From assembly GCA_041663565.1 (NCBI GenBank), contig JBAYMJ010000013.1, positions 1-41,376 of the forward strand: DNA of 41,376 bases, in the 5' to 3' direction. The notes beneath the pieces were generated by a model, which saw only the letters and a list, made by a program, of their open reading frames with translations, was not told where the DNA came from and searched no databases. Every line of letters starts with the position of its first letter. Position 1 is the stretch's first letter. Position numbers and translations under genes: made by a program. Source of the stretch: CAINOH01 sp041663565 (lineage in GTDB: Archaea > Micrarchaeota > Micrarchaeia > Norongarragalinales > CAINOH01). Below are positions 31,864-39,823 of the stretch, piece after piece.

Positions 31864-33210
31864 ATGGATTTTCATTTCAAGCCCGAAGAGTTTATTGTCG
31901 AGGAGATTACAAGCGACGGCACTATTTTGGAAGTCGACAAGAAAATAGAAAACCTCTCCGGCATCCCGACTGCGACGTCCCAAGAGGGCGCAGAAGCTGG
32001 AGCGGAAACTGGCGAGGCAAAGCCCGGAAAGAACGAATTTTCCTGGTTCATCCTCCAAAAGCGCAACTGGAACACCCAGCAGGCGCTTGACGCAATCTCA
32101 ATCAAGATGTACATACCGCGCAAGCGCTTCAACTTCGCAGGGACCAAGGACCGGAGCGCAATCACCACCCAGCTCTGCTCGGTATTCGGCGTGAGTGCGG
32201 AGCGGATGCTTACCGCGCACGTCAAGGACATTAAAATCAACGGTGCCTGGCCAGCGTCCGAGAAAATCAAGCTCGGAGTGCTGAAAGGCAACCGCTTCAA
32301 AGTCACGGTCAACAGGGAAAACTGCGGAATCGAGCCCGACTTTGAAAAGATATCCGAGGCCGCCCAAAAATCAAACACGATTACCAACTTTTTCGGCAAG
32401 CAGCGCTTCGGCTCCCTGCGCTCTAACACGCATTTAGTTGGGCACTACATACTCAAGAACGATTACAAGGGAGCAGTTGAGAACTACCTCGTGTTCCGCG
32501 ACTGCGACGCAGAGGACTGCAAGGAGGAAATCTCGCCAACCCGGCGCGAGGAGCTGGAAGTGCGCAAGAAGCTGGAGCAGGACTGGGACTACAAGGCTGC
32601 TCTCGGGTATTTTCCGGCGTGGCTCAAGTACGAAGTCAGCATAATCAGGCATATGAAGGACAACCCTACTGACTACATCGGCGCGATACGCAAGATTCCC
32701 CGGAGCATACAGCTGATGTTCATCCACGCGGCTCAGGCTGACGTTTTCAATGCGGCTGTTGCCGCAAGGATTTCTGCCGGAAAGCTGAGGACGCCGATTG
32801 AGGGCGACTTCTTTGCGCCGATTGATGCGCTCGGTTTCCCGGACGATGAGAAGGCGATTGCGGTGGATAAAACAAACAAAAATGAAATCGCTGCAAAAAT
32901 CGCTTCCAATGAAGGCGTGCTTTGCGCAAGCCTTGTCGGGATTGACACCGCAACCATAGACGAGTTCTCGCAGGCCGAGATGGACAGGCGCGGGCTTACC
33001 AAGGAAATGTTCTCAATCAAGTCGATGCCCGAACTCTCAAGCAAGGGCGGGATGCGGCCGCTGTGGGTGAATGCAGTGGGACTTAAAGTTGAGAAGGTAG
33101 AAACGCCACAAGCAGAAGGCACGACTGCGGGCGCCGCAGTCAGGCTCTCATTCTCATTGCCTTCTGGCGCTTATGCGACTGTGGCGGTTGAGCAGCTACT
33201 TGGGAATTGA
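31864..33210 (+). CDS. truD: tRNA pseudouridine(13) synthase TruD
   Basis: A 448-aa enzyme that isomerises uridine 13 of tRNAs to pseudouridine. Seen: the start MDFHFKPEEFIVEEI, the catalytic FAGTKDRSAITTQ (Asp nucleophile in GTKDR), the KLGVLKGNRFKVTVN strand and NFFGKQRFGSLRSNTHLVG, all TruD hallmarks. ATG 31864 is preferred over the longer TTG start at 31825, which would overlap no conserved sequence. It follows prf1 by 39 nt and may be cotranscribed. Its last 15 bp overlap, tail to tail, the minus-strand membrane gene that ends at 33196. Confidence 0.92.
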   Translation: MDFHFKPEEFIVEEITSDGTILEVDKKIENLSGIPTATSQEGAEAGAETGEAKPGKNEFSWFILQKRNWNTQQALDAISIKMYIPRKRFNFAGTKDRSAITTQLCSVFGVSAERMLTAHVKDIKINGAWPASEKIKLGVLKGNRFKVTVNRENCGIEPDFEKISEAAQKSNTITNFFGKQRFGSLRSNTHLVGHYILKNDYKGAVENYLVFRDCDAEDCKEEISPTRREELEVRKKLEQDWDYKAALGYFPAWLKYEVSIIRHMKDNPTDYIGAIRKIPRSIQLMFIHAAQADVFNAAVAARISAGKLRTPIEGDFFAPIDALGFPDDEKAIAVDKTNKNEIAAKIASNEGVLCASLVGIDTATIDEFSQAEMDRRGLTKEMFSIKSMPELSSKGGMRPLWVNAVGLKVEKVETPQAEGTTAGAAVRLSFSLPSGAYATVAVEQLLGN

Positions 33211-34569
33211 ATAAACAGAATAACCGTCGGACGCAAGCAGCCTGTCGCCTTCCAGCCCAAGCGGGTCGGATTTTGTGGAATTGCCTGCGACCACCAAATC
33301 AATTCCGTAAAGCTGCATCAACAGCCGCGTATCCGAATTGATTGAACCGTTCGTTACCTGCTGGGCTATGTAGACTCGCGACTCGAAATCGGGCAATTCC
33401 TCCGCAAACGAGCCGAGCAGGACCTTCTTCTGTGAAGAATAATACGGGATTGCGTAGCTTTGCGCAAACCCTGCGTAGACGCTTGACTGCGGGTATTGGG
33501 CGACGGCCATCGCAACCGCCCCGGATTGCGCGTCAAGCGGGGTCGAGCGCCAAGTCGTGAACGAGTTGAAGCAGGCTGCCACGACCACCAAGGCGCAGAA
33601 GAACGCCACTCGGAAGCGCCTGCTGCTTATGGTCCCTTGGAGCGAGGAAAGGAACAGAGCGCTCATCGCGGCAAGCGGCAGCGCGAGGTAGGGAAGCTGA
33701 CGGAAGGAAAACGGCGCGAAAGCCGAGAGCGCAACCGGCGCTGCGAAGAGCGCGGCAACAACCGCCGGGACCCTTCCCTTGTAAGCCAACAGAGCCACTC
33801 CGGCCAAACCAGCCACCAGCAGGGGAAGCGAGAAGAACTCGAAGATTCCGGGAGTGATTACGAACGGGTTTGAAAAGCCGAGCGCAGTCCGGGGCACGAA
33901 GTAGATGAAGATGAACAGCCCGACAAAAGACTCGATGATTAGCTCCTTGATTCTTTTCCCGAAGAGCGCGAGCACGCCAAGGCAAATCATAGCTGCCATG
34001 AAGGAGCGGAAGTGCGAAAGCGAAAGCGCAGTAAGGATTGCAAAGACTACAAGCAGGCTTGATTTTTTGTAAAAGAAGTACACCGCGGCAAAGCATAGCA
34101 CCAGGCCGAGGGTTTCTGATATTGGAGTCAGCGTGCGGTAGTAAATCCAAGGCGAGAGGAACACCGCAATTCCCGCAAGGCAGCACACCGCCTCGTCGGC
34201 ATTCCGGGAAAGTTCGGACAGGACCGAGCGCGCAAAGAGGTAGCCGAGGCAGAAGAAGAGGGTTGCGAAGAAGAATGCGAATGCATTTGTCGAATCGGAA
34301 AGCGAAAGCCCGGTAAGCTGCGAGAACGCCGCAAGCAGGACGTCGAAAAGCGGCGGGTAGCTCGTCGCGCCAGCGCCGATTGCGCTGCTTTCAACTGGGT
34401 AGCCGTTGGAAATCAGGTAGCTTGCAGAGCGGCCGCGTTCGTAGGCGTCGGAAGTGATGAACGAGTAGTTGAAATAGAAGTGCGAAAAGAGAACCGCAAC
34501 GAACACGAGGCCGAGGCAGGCTGCAAAGACTGCGGATACTTCCTCGCGACCGGTTGCACGCACGGTCAT
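33196..34569 (-). CDS. Polytopic membrane protein, GT-C glycosyltransferase-like
   Basis: A 457-aa protein with about eleven hydrophobic helices and a C-terminal soluble tail of roughly 90 residues. The first loop (FITSDAYERGRSASYLISNGYP) has the acidic residues often found in the first extracytoplasmic loop of GT-C enzymes (oligosaccharyl/mannosyl transferases), and YPPLFDVLLAAF follows. It therefore could transfer sugars from a dolichyl-phosphate carrier, perhaps for the sequon-rich surface protein in this window, but a DxD-type pair is not certain. ATG 34569 overlaps the stop of the upstream gene (ATGA), fixing the start. It overlaps truD by 15 bp at the 3' end. Confidence 0.65.
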   Translation of the reverse strand: MTVRATGREEVSAVFAACLGLVFVAVLFSHFYFNYSFITSDAYERGRSASYLISNGYPVESSAIGAGATSYPPLFDVLLAAFSQLTGLSLSDSTNAFAFFFATLFFCLGYLFARSVLSELSRNADEAVCCLAGIAVFLSPWIYYRTLTPISETLGLVLCFAAVYFFYKKSSLLVVFAILTALSLSHFRSFMAAMICLGVLALFGKRIKELIIESFVGLFIFIYFVPRTALGFSNPFVITPGIFEFFSLPLLVAGLAGVALLAYKGRVPAVVAALFAAPVALSAFAPFSFRQLPYLALPLAAMSALFLSSLQGTISSRRFRVAFFCALVVVAACFNSFTTWRSTPLDAQSGAVAMAVAQYPQSSVYAGFAQSYAIPYYSSQKKVLLGSFAEELPDFESRVYIAQQVTNGSINSDTRLLMQLYGIDLVVAGNSTKSDPLGLEGDRLLASDGYSVYSIPK

Positions 34570-35504
34570 TTGGACCGCCTTGCAAGGAGCGCCACGAAAG
34601 CCGCGCTCACAAGAGTTGGGAACCACAGCCTCGCCACGTCAAAGCAGAAGAAGATGGCAACCAGCAAGGCCACCGGGTACGCGCCCTGCAGGAGGAAGAC
34701 GCCAACCAGCTCAAGCAGGCCGAAGCCGTGCACGAAGGGTATCTTGGATGCGAAGAACGTGACTGCGAATGCGCCGGCGGCAAGCACCAGGCCGGGGTTG
34801 AGGTGGAACGCAAGGAAGCAGGCATAGAATGCGACGAATTCGAAAGTGAAGGAGACTGCGACAAGAAGGACCGACTCCTTTGCGGGCGTCGCGAGCATCC
34901 TGCGGAAATCCTTCGAACACGAGTGCAGGTATTCCGGGAAAAAGCGCTTGGGAATAAGGCGCTCGAAAAAGGAAAGGTTGCCAAGGCAAAGGTAAATCAG
35001 GACAACGGAAACGACGCTGAACGCGATTCCAGCCATAGTCGCGTAGAGGATTTCAGCCGAAAGCTGGGAGCTGAAAAGTATCAGGAAAACTACAGCTGCA
35101 ACCGCTGAAAAAAGGATTTTGTGCAGCTTGGTCGCAAAGCTTGAAATCACGATGTGGGACATCCCGGCTGTGTCGCGGCGCGAAAAATATCCGCGCAGGG
35201 CGTCCGAGCCTACGCCCATGGGCGTGAGCGCGCCTGCTGCTGCGGCAAAGGTAAGAAGCGCAGCTTCCCTGCGCTGGATGCCTGCCGACTTTGCCCACGC
35301 AAGGGACCAGAAGAATATGCTTGCAAGGTAGGCAAGGAGCGCAAGGCCGAACACCGACCAGTCCGCACCCGCAAGGTAGTCCCCCCCGCCAAGGAACTTG
35401 ACGATAGCGTACGCGACAGCGCCGAACACGAACAGGTAGGCGAGGGCCGAGAGGGCCTTGTTGCGCATCGAGGATGCACTGCCATTGAAAGCCAAACGAT
35501 TCAC
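34566..35504 (-). CDS. UPF0104/AglD-type lysylphosphatidylglycerol synthase-like membrane protein
   Basis: A 312-aa membrane protein with about eight helices. The LTPMGVGSDALRGY segment (residues about 94-107) corresponds to the P-G-x-x-G-E-x-x-R motif of the LPG_synthase_TM/UPF0104 family. Archaeal members of this family include AglD and AglR, membrane proteins of N-glycosylation thought to act on dolichol-linked sugars. It is translationally coupled to the downstream GT-C-like gene, supporting a joint role in glycan or lipid-linked sugar handling. The start is GTG 35504, near the expected start of transcription from AATAAAAA at 35529-35536; ATG 35468 is the alternative. Confidence 0.75.
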   Translation of the reverse strand: MNRLAFNGSASSMRNKALSALAYLFVFGAVAYAIVKFLGGGDYLAGADWSVFGLALLAYLASIFFWSLAWAKSAGIQRREAALLTFAAAAGALTPMGVGSDALRGYFSRRDTAGMSHIVISSFATKLHKILFSAVAAVVFLILFSSQLSAEILYATMAGIAFSVVSVVLIYLCLGNLSFFERLIPKRFFPEYLHSCSKDFRRMLATPAKESVLLVAVSFTFEFVAFYACFLAFHLNPGLVLAAGAFAVTFFASKIPFVHGFGLLELVGVFLLQGAYPVALLVAIFFCFDVARLWFPTLVSAAFVALLARRSK

Positions 35505-35558
35505 TGCGATTAATCAATAATCCGTGCAATAAAAATCGGCCGGAGAAGAAGAAAAAAG

Positions 35559-35643
35559 CGCGGAGGGTGGGATTCGAACCCACGCACCCCTTACGGAGTA
35601 ACAGATTAGCAGTCTGCCGCAATGGCCACTATGCGACCCCCGC
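35559..35643 (-). tRNA. tRNA-Ser(GCU)
   Basis: 85 nt on the minus strand. The acceptor GCGGGGG (from 35643) pairs with CCTCCGC with one G-U, and the discriminator is G at 35559. The anticodon loop CTGCTAA carries GCU. The long variable arm ACTCC-GTAA-GGGGT marks a class II serine tRNA, and the T arm is GTGGG-TTCGAAT-CCCAC. CCA is not encoded; a T-rich tract follows. A TATA-like TATTTTAC lies at 35668-35661, about 25 nt upstream. Confidence 0.95.
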
Positions 35644-35672
35644 GCAAGAAGAACAATATTGTGGTAAAATAC

Positions 35673-35706
35673 CAATAAAAACGGGCCAGTGCCTTCCGGC
35701 CCCGTT
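35673..35706 (-). terminator. Terminator of SRP RNA
   Basis: On the minus strand AACGGGGCC pairs with GGCCCGT (one bulged G) and TTTTTATT follows, just downstream of the SRP RNA 3' end. Confidence 0.6.
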
Positions 35707-35715
35707 CGGAATCAT

Positions 35716-35980
35716 GGCGGGCAAGCCCTGCATCGTAGGCATAAGACCAAGCCGCTGGTCGGCACCCCTTTCTCACCCTTGTATCTTTGGAGCACGCGTT
35801 GCAGTCCTTATAGTTGCTCCTTCCGGCCTGGCTCGTTCGGAATACAACGCGTAACCAAAGGCAAGGGGTCGACGATCGGGATATCGGACGACTCCGTCCT
35901 TTGCATCCTCAACAGGGCATCACCCTCCTCGAAGGGGTTGGAGTGACAGGAAACCCTTAGCTTCCCGGCTAGCCCGCCGA
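35716..35980 (-). ncRNA. ffs: 7S signal recognition particle RNA
   Basis: Minus strand, about 265 nt. The 5' end GGCGGGC (35978-35972) pairs with GCCCGCC (35722-35716), forming the terminal helix 1 of archaeal SRP RNA. The Alu-domain start GCTAGCCGGGAAGC...TTTCCTGTCACTCC and helix 6 with a GGAG-type loop (GGACGGAGTCGTCC) are visible. The S-domain helix 8 carries the hallmark GCCAGG-CCGGAAGG-AGCA with its GGAA tetraloop, where SRP54 binds. The RNA scaffolds SRP19 and SRP54 and targets signal-bearing ribosomes to Sec. A TATA-like TTATTATC lies about 28 nt upstream (near 36003-36011). Ends are approximate. Confidence 0.88.
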
Positions 35981-36086
35981 TTAAAACAATGGGGCTAATG
36001 GATAATAAGACGGACGGAAAGCCACGGATTGGGCGGTTTTTGCAGGGAAAAAACCGCAATTTTACGAGTGCGGGCCACACATCTGT

Positions 36087-36097
36087 TTTTATATTTT
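36087..36097 (+). promoter_or_regulatory. TATA box of ftsZ3
   Basis: TTTTATATTTT about 70 nt before the ATG predicts a leader of roughly 45 nt, containing GAGGT at 36148-36152 as ribosome site. Confidence 0.55.
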
Positions 36098-36161
36098 GGC
36101 AGTTTACACCAAATATAAGCAATTCTAACGCCAAACGCGATTTTGCAGAGGTAGGTATCAG

Positions 36162-37262
36162 ATGGAAGAGATCATCTCCGAGGCACTCAAGACTTCGACA
36201 AAGACCGTCTCGCACGGCATCTCAGGCTCGGGGCCCACCAAGGACTTCGAGTTCCAGACCCCGAAAATCATGGTAATCGGTGCCGGAGGAGCAGGATGCA
36301 ACTCGATCAACCGCCTCTCAAAGATTGGAATCCGCGGGGCGGACCTGGTCGCAATCAACACCGACAAGCTCCACCTCGGGATGATTTCCGAGAGCGTCAA
36401 GAAGGTTCTCATCGGCGCGTCAATCACGCGCGGCCTGGGAGCGGGCGGCTACCCCGAAGTCGGCCAGAAGTGCGCCGAGGCATCGAGGCCGTACCTGGAG
36501 AAGATGCTTGAGAACGTGGACATGGTCTTCATCACAACTGGAATGGGCGGAGGCACTGGCACCGGAAGCGCGCCTGTGATTGCGAACATCGCAAAGTCAA
36601 AGGGAGCGATTGTAATCAGCATCGTGACCTTCCCGTTCGCGCTCGAGCGCGCCCGGCTTGAGAAGGCCGAGGAGGGGCTCGAGAAGCTCAAGGAGCAGTC
36701 CGACACGATTATTGTCATCGACAACAACCGCCTCGTGCAGATTGTGCCCAACCTGCCGATTGACCAGGCGTTCGCAGTTGCGGACGAAATCATCGCCCGC
36801 GCCGTACGCGGAATCACCGAGACAATCACGACTCCCTCGCTCATCAATCTGGACTTTGCAGACGTCCGCGCGGTAATGAGCAACGGCGGAGTCTCGATGA
36901 TTGCGGTAGGCGAGGCCAAGGGGACCGCACGCGAGGAGAACGTGGTCAAGAACACGCTCAGCCACGCTTTGCTTGACGTTGACTACGCCGGCGCAAAGGG
37001 AGTATTGCTCCACATCACCGGAGGCGCCGACATGACGCTTGGGGAGTGCAACCACATCGGCGAGGCGCTCACCGAGCAGGTCGACCCGCACGCGACGGTC
37101 ATCTGGGGAGCAAGGATCGACCCCGGCTTCGAGGGCAAGATAGAGGCAATCGCAATCTTCACCGGAATCCACAGCCCGTACGCGATGGGCAAGGAGCCGG
37201 CTGCGGCAAAGAAGGGCAAGTACAAGACCGACATGGGCAGCCTGGACGAGATTGCGTTCTAG
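36162..37262 (+). CDS. Cell division GTPase FtsZ, third paralog
   Basis: A 366-aa FtsZ, transcribed alone far from the tandem pair. The nucleotide loop IGAGGAGCNSINRL (from residue 39), GGGTGTG (129-135) and T7 loop NLDFADVR are intact, so GTP hydrolysis is expected. It has a longer N-terminal extension (about 34 residues, Ser/Thr/Gly-rich) than the others, and a tail ending KYKTDMGSLDEIAF. The nucleotide loop reads AGGAG rather than GGGGG, closer to ftsZ2 than to ftsZ1. Three complete FtsZs suggest division of labour or additional cytoskeletal use. Clade identity was not tested. Confidence 0.95.
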   Translation: MEEIISEALKTSTKTVSHGISGSGPTKDFEFQTPKIMVIGAGGAGCNSINRLSKIGIRGADLVAINTDKLHLGMISESVKKVLIGASITRGLGAGGYPEVGQKCAEASRPYLEKMLENVDMVFITTGMGGGTGTGSAPVIANIAKSKGAIVISIVTFPFALERARLEKAEEGLEKLKEQSDTIIVIDNNRLVQIVPNLPIDQAFAVADEIIARAVRGITETITTPSLINLDFADVRAVMSNGGVSMIAVGEAKGTAREENVVKNTLSHALLDVDYAGAKGVLLHITGGADMTLGECNHIGEALTEQVDPHATVIWGARIDPGFEGKIEAIAIFTGIHSPYAMGKEPAAAKKGKYKTDMGSLDEIAF

Positions 37263-37271
37263 GACCGGGAC

Positions 37272-37302
37272 GGGTTCTTTCCCAGCCCAAAACCCTTTTT
37301 TT
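37272..37302 (+). terminator. Terminator-like hairpin after ftsZ3
   Basis: GGG-TTCTTT-CCC (37270-37282 region) is followed by a run of seven T around 37295-37301. The stem is short, so the T-run is the main signal. Confidence 0.4.
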
Positions 37303-37382
37303 ATTTCTTCTTTTTCCATTTTGACTTTTCCTTAGCCCTGCTTTGCATTCTTCCCGTTTTTCCCAAAACTTTTGGCTTTCTC

Positions 37383-37389
37383 TTTTAAA
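37383..37389 (+). promoter_or_regulatory. TATA box of the zinc-ribbon gene
   Basis: TTTTAAA about 29 nt upstream of the ATG at 37418 implies a nearly leaderless mRNA. Confidence 0.5.
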
Positions 37390-37417
37390 CCTTAAGCTGC
37401 AAACATATTGGATATCA

Positions 37418-37576
37418 ATGACAGTAGCAGGGAACGGTATAATCGAGAACTGCCGCAAGTGCTATGTTGACAACGGGTTCGGAGTGCGCCTCGAGCAGAG
37501 GGGAAGCAACGAATACGTCTGCAGGTACTGCAACAGCCGCTACACGGTCGAGAACGGACTGATGAAGGGGCTTTGA
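37418..37576 (+). CDS. 52-aa zinc-ribbon protein
   Basis: A small protein with two Cys pairs, ENCRKCYVDN (Cys at about 12 and 15) and VCRYCNSRYTVENG (about 34 and 37), making a classical zinc ribbon of the size found in ribosomal proteins or transcription-associated factors. No family was recognised. ATG 37418 is used; the longer in-frame TTG at 37343 would read through the promoter region. It is followed after 24 nt by the conserved 175-aa gene, probably in one transcript. The ribbon could bind RNA, DNA or a protein partner. Confidence 0.7.
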   Translation: MTVAGNGIIENCRKCYVDNGFGVRLEQRGSNEYVCRYCNSRYTVENGLMKGL

Positions 37577-37600
37577 AGCAAAAACTCGGTGCTAAAAAAA

Positions 37601-38128
37601 ATGGACGAAAAAAAGCCGGAAATAGACGAGCGCAAGCTGCGCGACATGTTCAGGCAGGCGGTTGAGCGCGGCGCAATCGAGTCGGTCATCCACTTCGACG
37701 CGCACGGCACGCGCAAGGACGCGGTCGAGAACGCGATGATTGACATGATTTCGCGCATGAACAAGGAGCTCGGCGTGCTCTACTGCAAGGGCGAGATTGA
37801 CGAGGCCATGGAGAACAACGACCTCTACTCCTGCGCAGCGGAAGTCCACCTGCTCACCACCAACTACAATGCGCTTGTCAACATCGCAATCAAGTACGCG
37901 CCCATAGCAGTCGAGATTCGCGCCCCGGGCGAAGTCAAGCTCACCGCCGAGGAGGCCCAGATAAACATACTTGACATCGCGCAGGCGTCGCAGGACTTCG
38001 CGAAGGTCTTCTTCGAGAAAATCATGAACACCGAGGACTTCGCCAAGTTCAACCAGCAGATGGAGAACAGGGCCAAGCTCGGCGAGATACTGCGCAACAA
38101 GGCGGCTGCAGAGAAGAAAAAGGACTGA
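37601..38128 (+). CDS. Conserved-looking protein of unknown function
   Basis: A 175-aa protein, GC-rich and codon-adapted, hence probably a host core gene. It has an ordered alpha/beta pattern: VIHFDAHGTRKDAVENAMIDMISRMNKELGVLYCKGEID, then SCAAEVHLLTTNYNALVNIAIKYAPIAVEIRAPGEVKLTAEEAQINILDIAQASQDFAKVFFEKI, and a charged tail (RNKAAAEKKKD). The FDAHG motif (residues about 31-35) could bind a metal or phosphate. ATG 37601 is preferred to GTG 37589, because GGTG at 37588-37591 then serves as ribosome site. A T6 run follows the stop. It is transcribed toward secD, which is convergent. Confidence 0.7.
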   Translation: MDEKKPEIDERKLRDMFRQAVERGAIESVIHFDAHGTRKDAVENAMIDMISRMNKELGVLYCKGEIDEAMENNDLYSCAAEVHLLTTNYNALVNIAIKYAPIAVEIRAPGEVKLTAEEAQINILDIAQASQDFAKVFFEKIMNTEDFAKFNQQMENRAKLGEILRNKAAAEKKKD

Positions 38129-38185
38129 TTTTTTACCTTCATCCGGGGCGTCCGCTGGCAACCCCTAAAAATCCAAACGCATAGC

Positions 38186-39817
38186 TTAGGCGCGCTTCTG
38201 GAAGAGCTCCTTCATCAGGTCGCCGTACGCGGGCCGCGTGATGAGGATTCCGACGAGCACGCCGATTATTGTGGACATCCCGAAGCCCACGATTTCGACG
38301 ATACCGGAGAGTATGAGCGGGAGCATCGCCGCGATGACCACGCCTGCGACGGTGAAGATGACAAAGAACGCCTTCTTGATGCGCTCCTTGACCTCGTACT
38401 CGTCGTGGGAGTCGTCCTCGTCATCCGCGTGCCCGCGCCTGAGCATCTCCTCGGTGATGACTATCTGGTCGGCCACCCCGCTTCCCATGAGGACGATGAT
38501 TCCTGCCATCGCCGAAAGGTCGAGCGTGCCGAACACGCCGATTATCGCGGTGGTGAGCAGGACCTCGATGCTGTTGAACAGCACGATTGGCAGCACCAGC
38601 ACGGCCTGGCGGTAGCGCAGGTAGATGAGCAGGCTCACGGCAAAGATTCCCGCGACGAGGGCCATCCAGCTGTACTGCAGGAAGCGCTCCCCGAGCGAGG
38701 GTGCCACTGAGAACGAACTCCCGATGGTTGTTGAAACCGGGAGCTTCCCGCCCGAGATGACGCTCTTGAGCTCGCGGAGCTCCGCAAGCGCGCTTTTCTG
38801 CTGCTCTGCAGCGGTGGTGCCCTTTGCAGGACCCGAGACTTGGAAGATTTGGTTGACGCTGCCGTCTGCAAGGCTCGGCGAGAGTATCGGCGAGCAGATG
38901 AGCCCGATTGCCTCCCAGCGGGAGACCTCGATGGACAGCTGGCCGCCGCTTGTGACCGCTTCCGAGACTGAAGTGTACTCCGGCTTGATGTCAGCAGAGG
39001 CGAGGCGCTTGACCGTAGCGTTGCGCTTCTGTATCGCAGCGGCTATTGCCGGATAGGCGTCCTCGACGCCCTCCTCGACGATTATGTATGAGACTGACTG
39101 GCTTATCGTAAGGTTCTGCGCGTCCTCCGCGTAGACAAGCGCAATCGGGTCGGTGTTCCTGCCAAGGACGTCGGCTATCGCGGGCTGCACGCCGTCCGAG
39201 ACGAATCCAAGGCTCTGGTTCGGAAGTATGGTCGATTTCCTTGCAATAATCAGTGCCTTCTCGGGCCGGTCAAGGAACATGTAGACGGGGTAATTGCCCT
39301 TCCCAAGCGCGGCCTTTGCAAAGCGCTCGCCGCCCTCGCGGCTGACCGCAAAGCCGAGCTGCCAGGTCTTGCCCGACTCGGTGGTGACCACGCTCTCCTG
39401 GTTCGAGCCGCCTACTGCGCCCGAAAGCACGTCCGAACCCGAGACCGCGGTCTGGCCGTCTATGAGCGCTTCGAAGCGGCCCTGCTGCTTGAGCACGTTG
39501 CGCACGCTCTCAATCGCATCGGGAGAGGCCTTCGGTATCTCGACCAGGATTTCGCTGTTGCCAACGGGCCGGACTACGGACTGGGAGAGGCCGAACTTGT
39601 TTATGCGAAGCTTGACGGTCTCCACTATGGAGTCCATCGTGGCCGTGTCCACGCTCTTCTCAAGCGTGATGGGTATGCGCACGCCGCCGGAGAACTCTAT
39701 GCCCGTGTTGAGGCCCTTGAGCCAGATGAGCGCGAACGCGAAGGCCACGCACACCAGCACGAGCTGGACGCGCCTGTTCTTTGCAATCCGGAGCCAGTTT
39801 ACGTGAGCAGCCATCAA
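38186..39817 (-). CDS. secD: Protein-export membrane protein SecD
   Basis: This 543-aa subunit of the SecDF complex uses the membrane potential to help preproteins pass SecYEG. Seen: an N-terminal helix (residues 18-35), the GIEFSGGVRI motif (equivalent to GLDLxGG), a large extracytoplasmic P1 domain (about 40-365) with RINKFGLSQSVVRPVG and the conserved IARKS/LGF areas, then five helices with the MAGIIVLMGSGVADQIVITEEM signature of helix 4 (RND family). Its insert DDEDDSHDEYEV between helices is very acidic. It lies 6 nt downstream of secF in the same operon. Confidence 0.93.
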   Translation of the reverse strand: MMAAHVNWLRIAKNRRVQLVLVCVAFAFALIWLKGLNTGIEFSGGVRIPITLEKSVDTATMDSIVETVKLRINKFGLSQSVVRPVGNSEILVEIPKASPDAIESVRNVLKQQGRFEALIDGQTAVSGSDVLSGAVGGSNQESVVTTESGKTWQLGFAVSREGGERFAKAALGKGNYPVYMFLDRPEKALIIARKSTILPNQSLGFVSDGVQPAIADVLGRNTDPIALVYAEDAQNLTISQSVSYIIVEEGVEDAYPAIAAAIQKRNATVKRLASADIKPEYTSVSEAVTSGGQLSIEVSRWEAIGLICSPILSPSLADGSVNQIFQVSGPAKGTTAAEQQKSALAELRELKSVISGGKLPVSTTIGSSFSVAPSLGERFLQYSWMALVAGIFAVSLLIYLRYRQAVLVLPIVLFNSIEVLLTTAIIGVFGTLDLSAMAGIIVLMGSGVADQIVITEEMLRRGHADDEDDSHDEYEVKERIKKAFFVIFTVAGVVIAAMLPLILSGIVEIVGFGMSTIIGVLVGILITRPAYGDLMKELFQKRA

Positions 39818-39823
39818 TAATCA

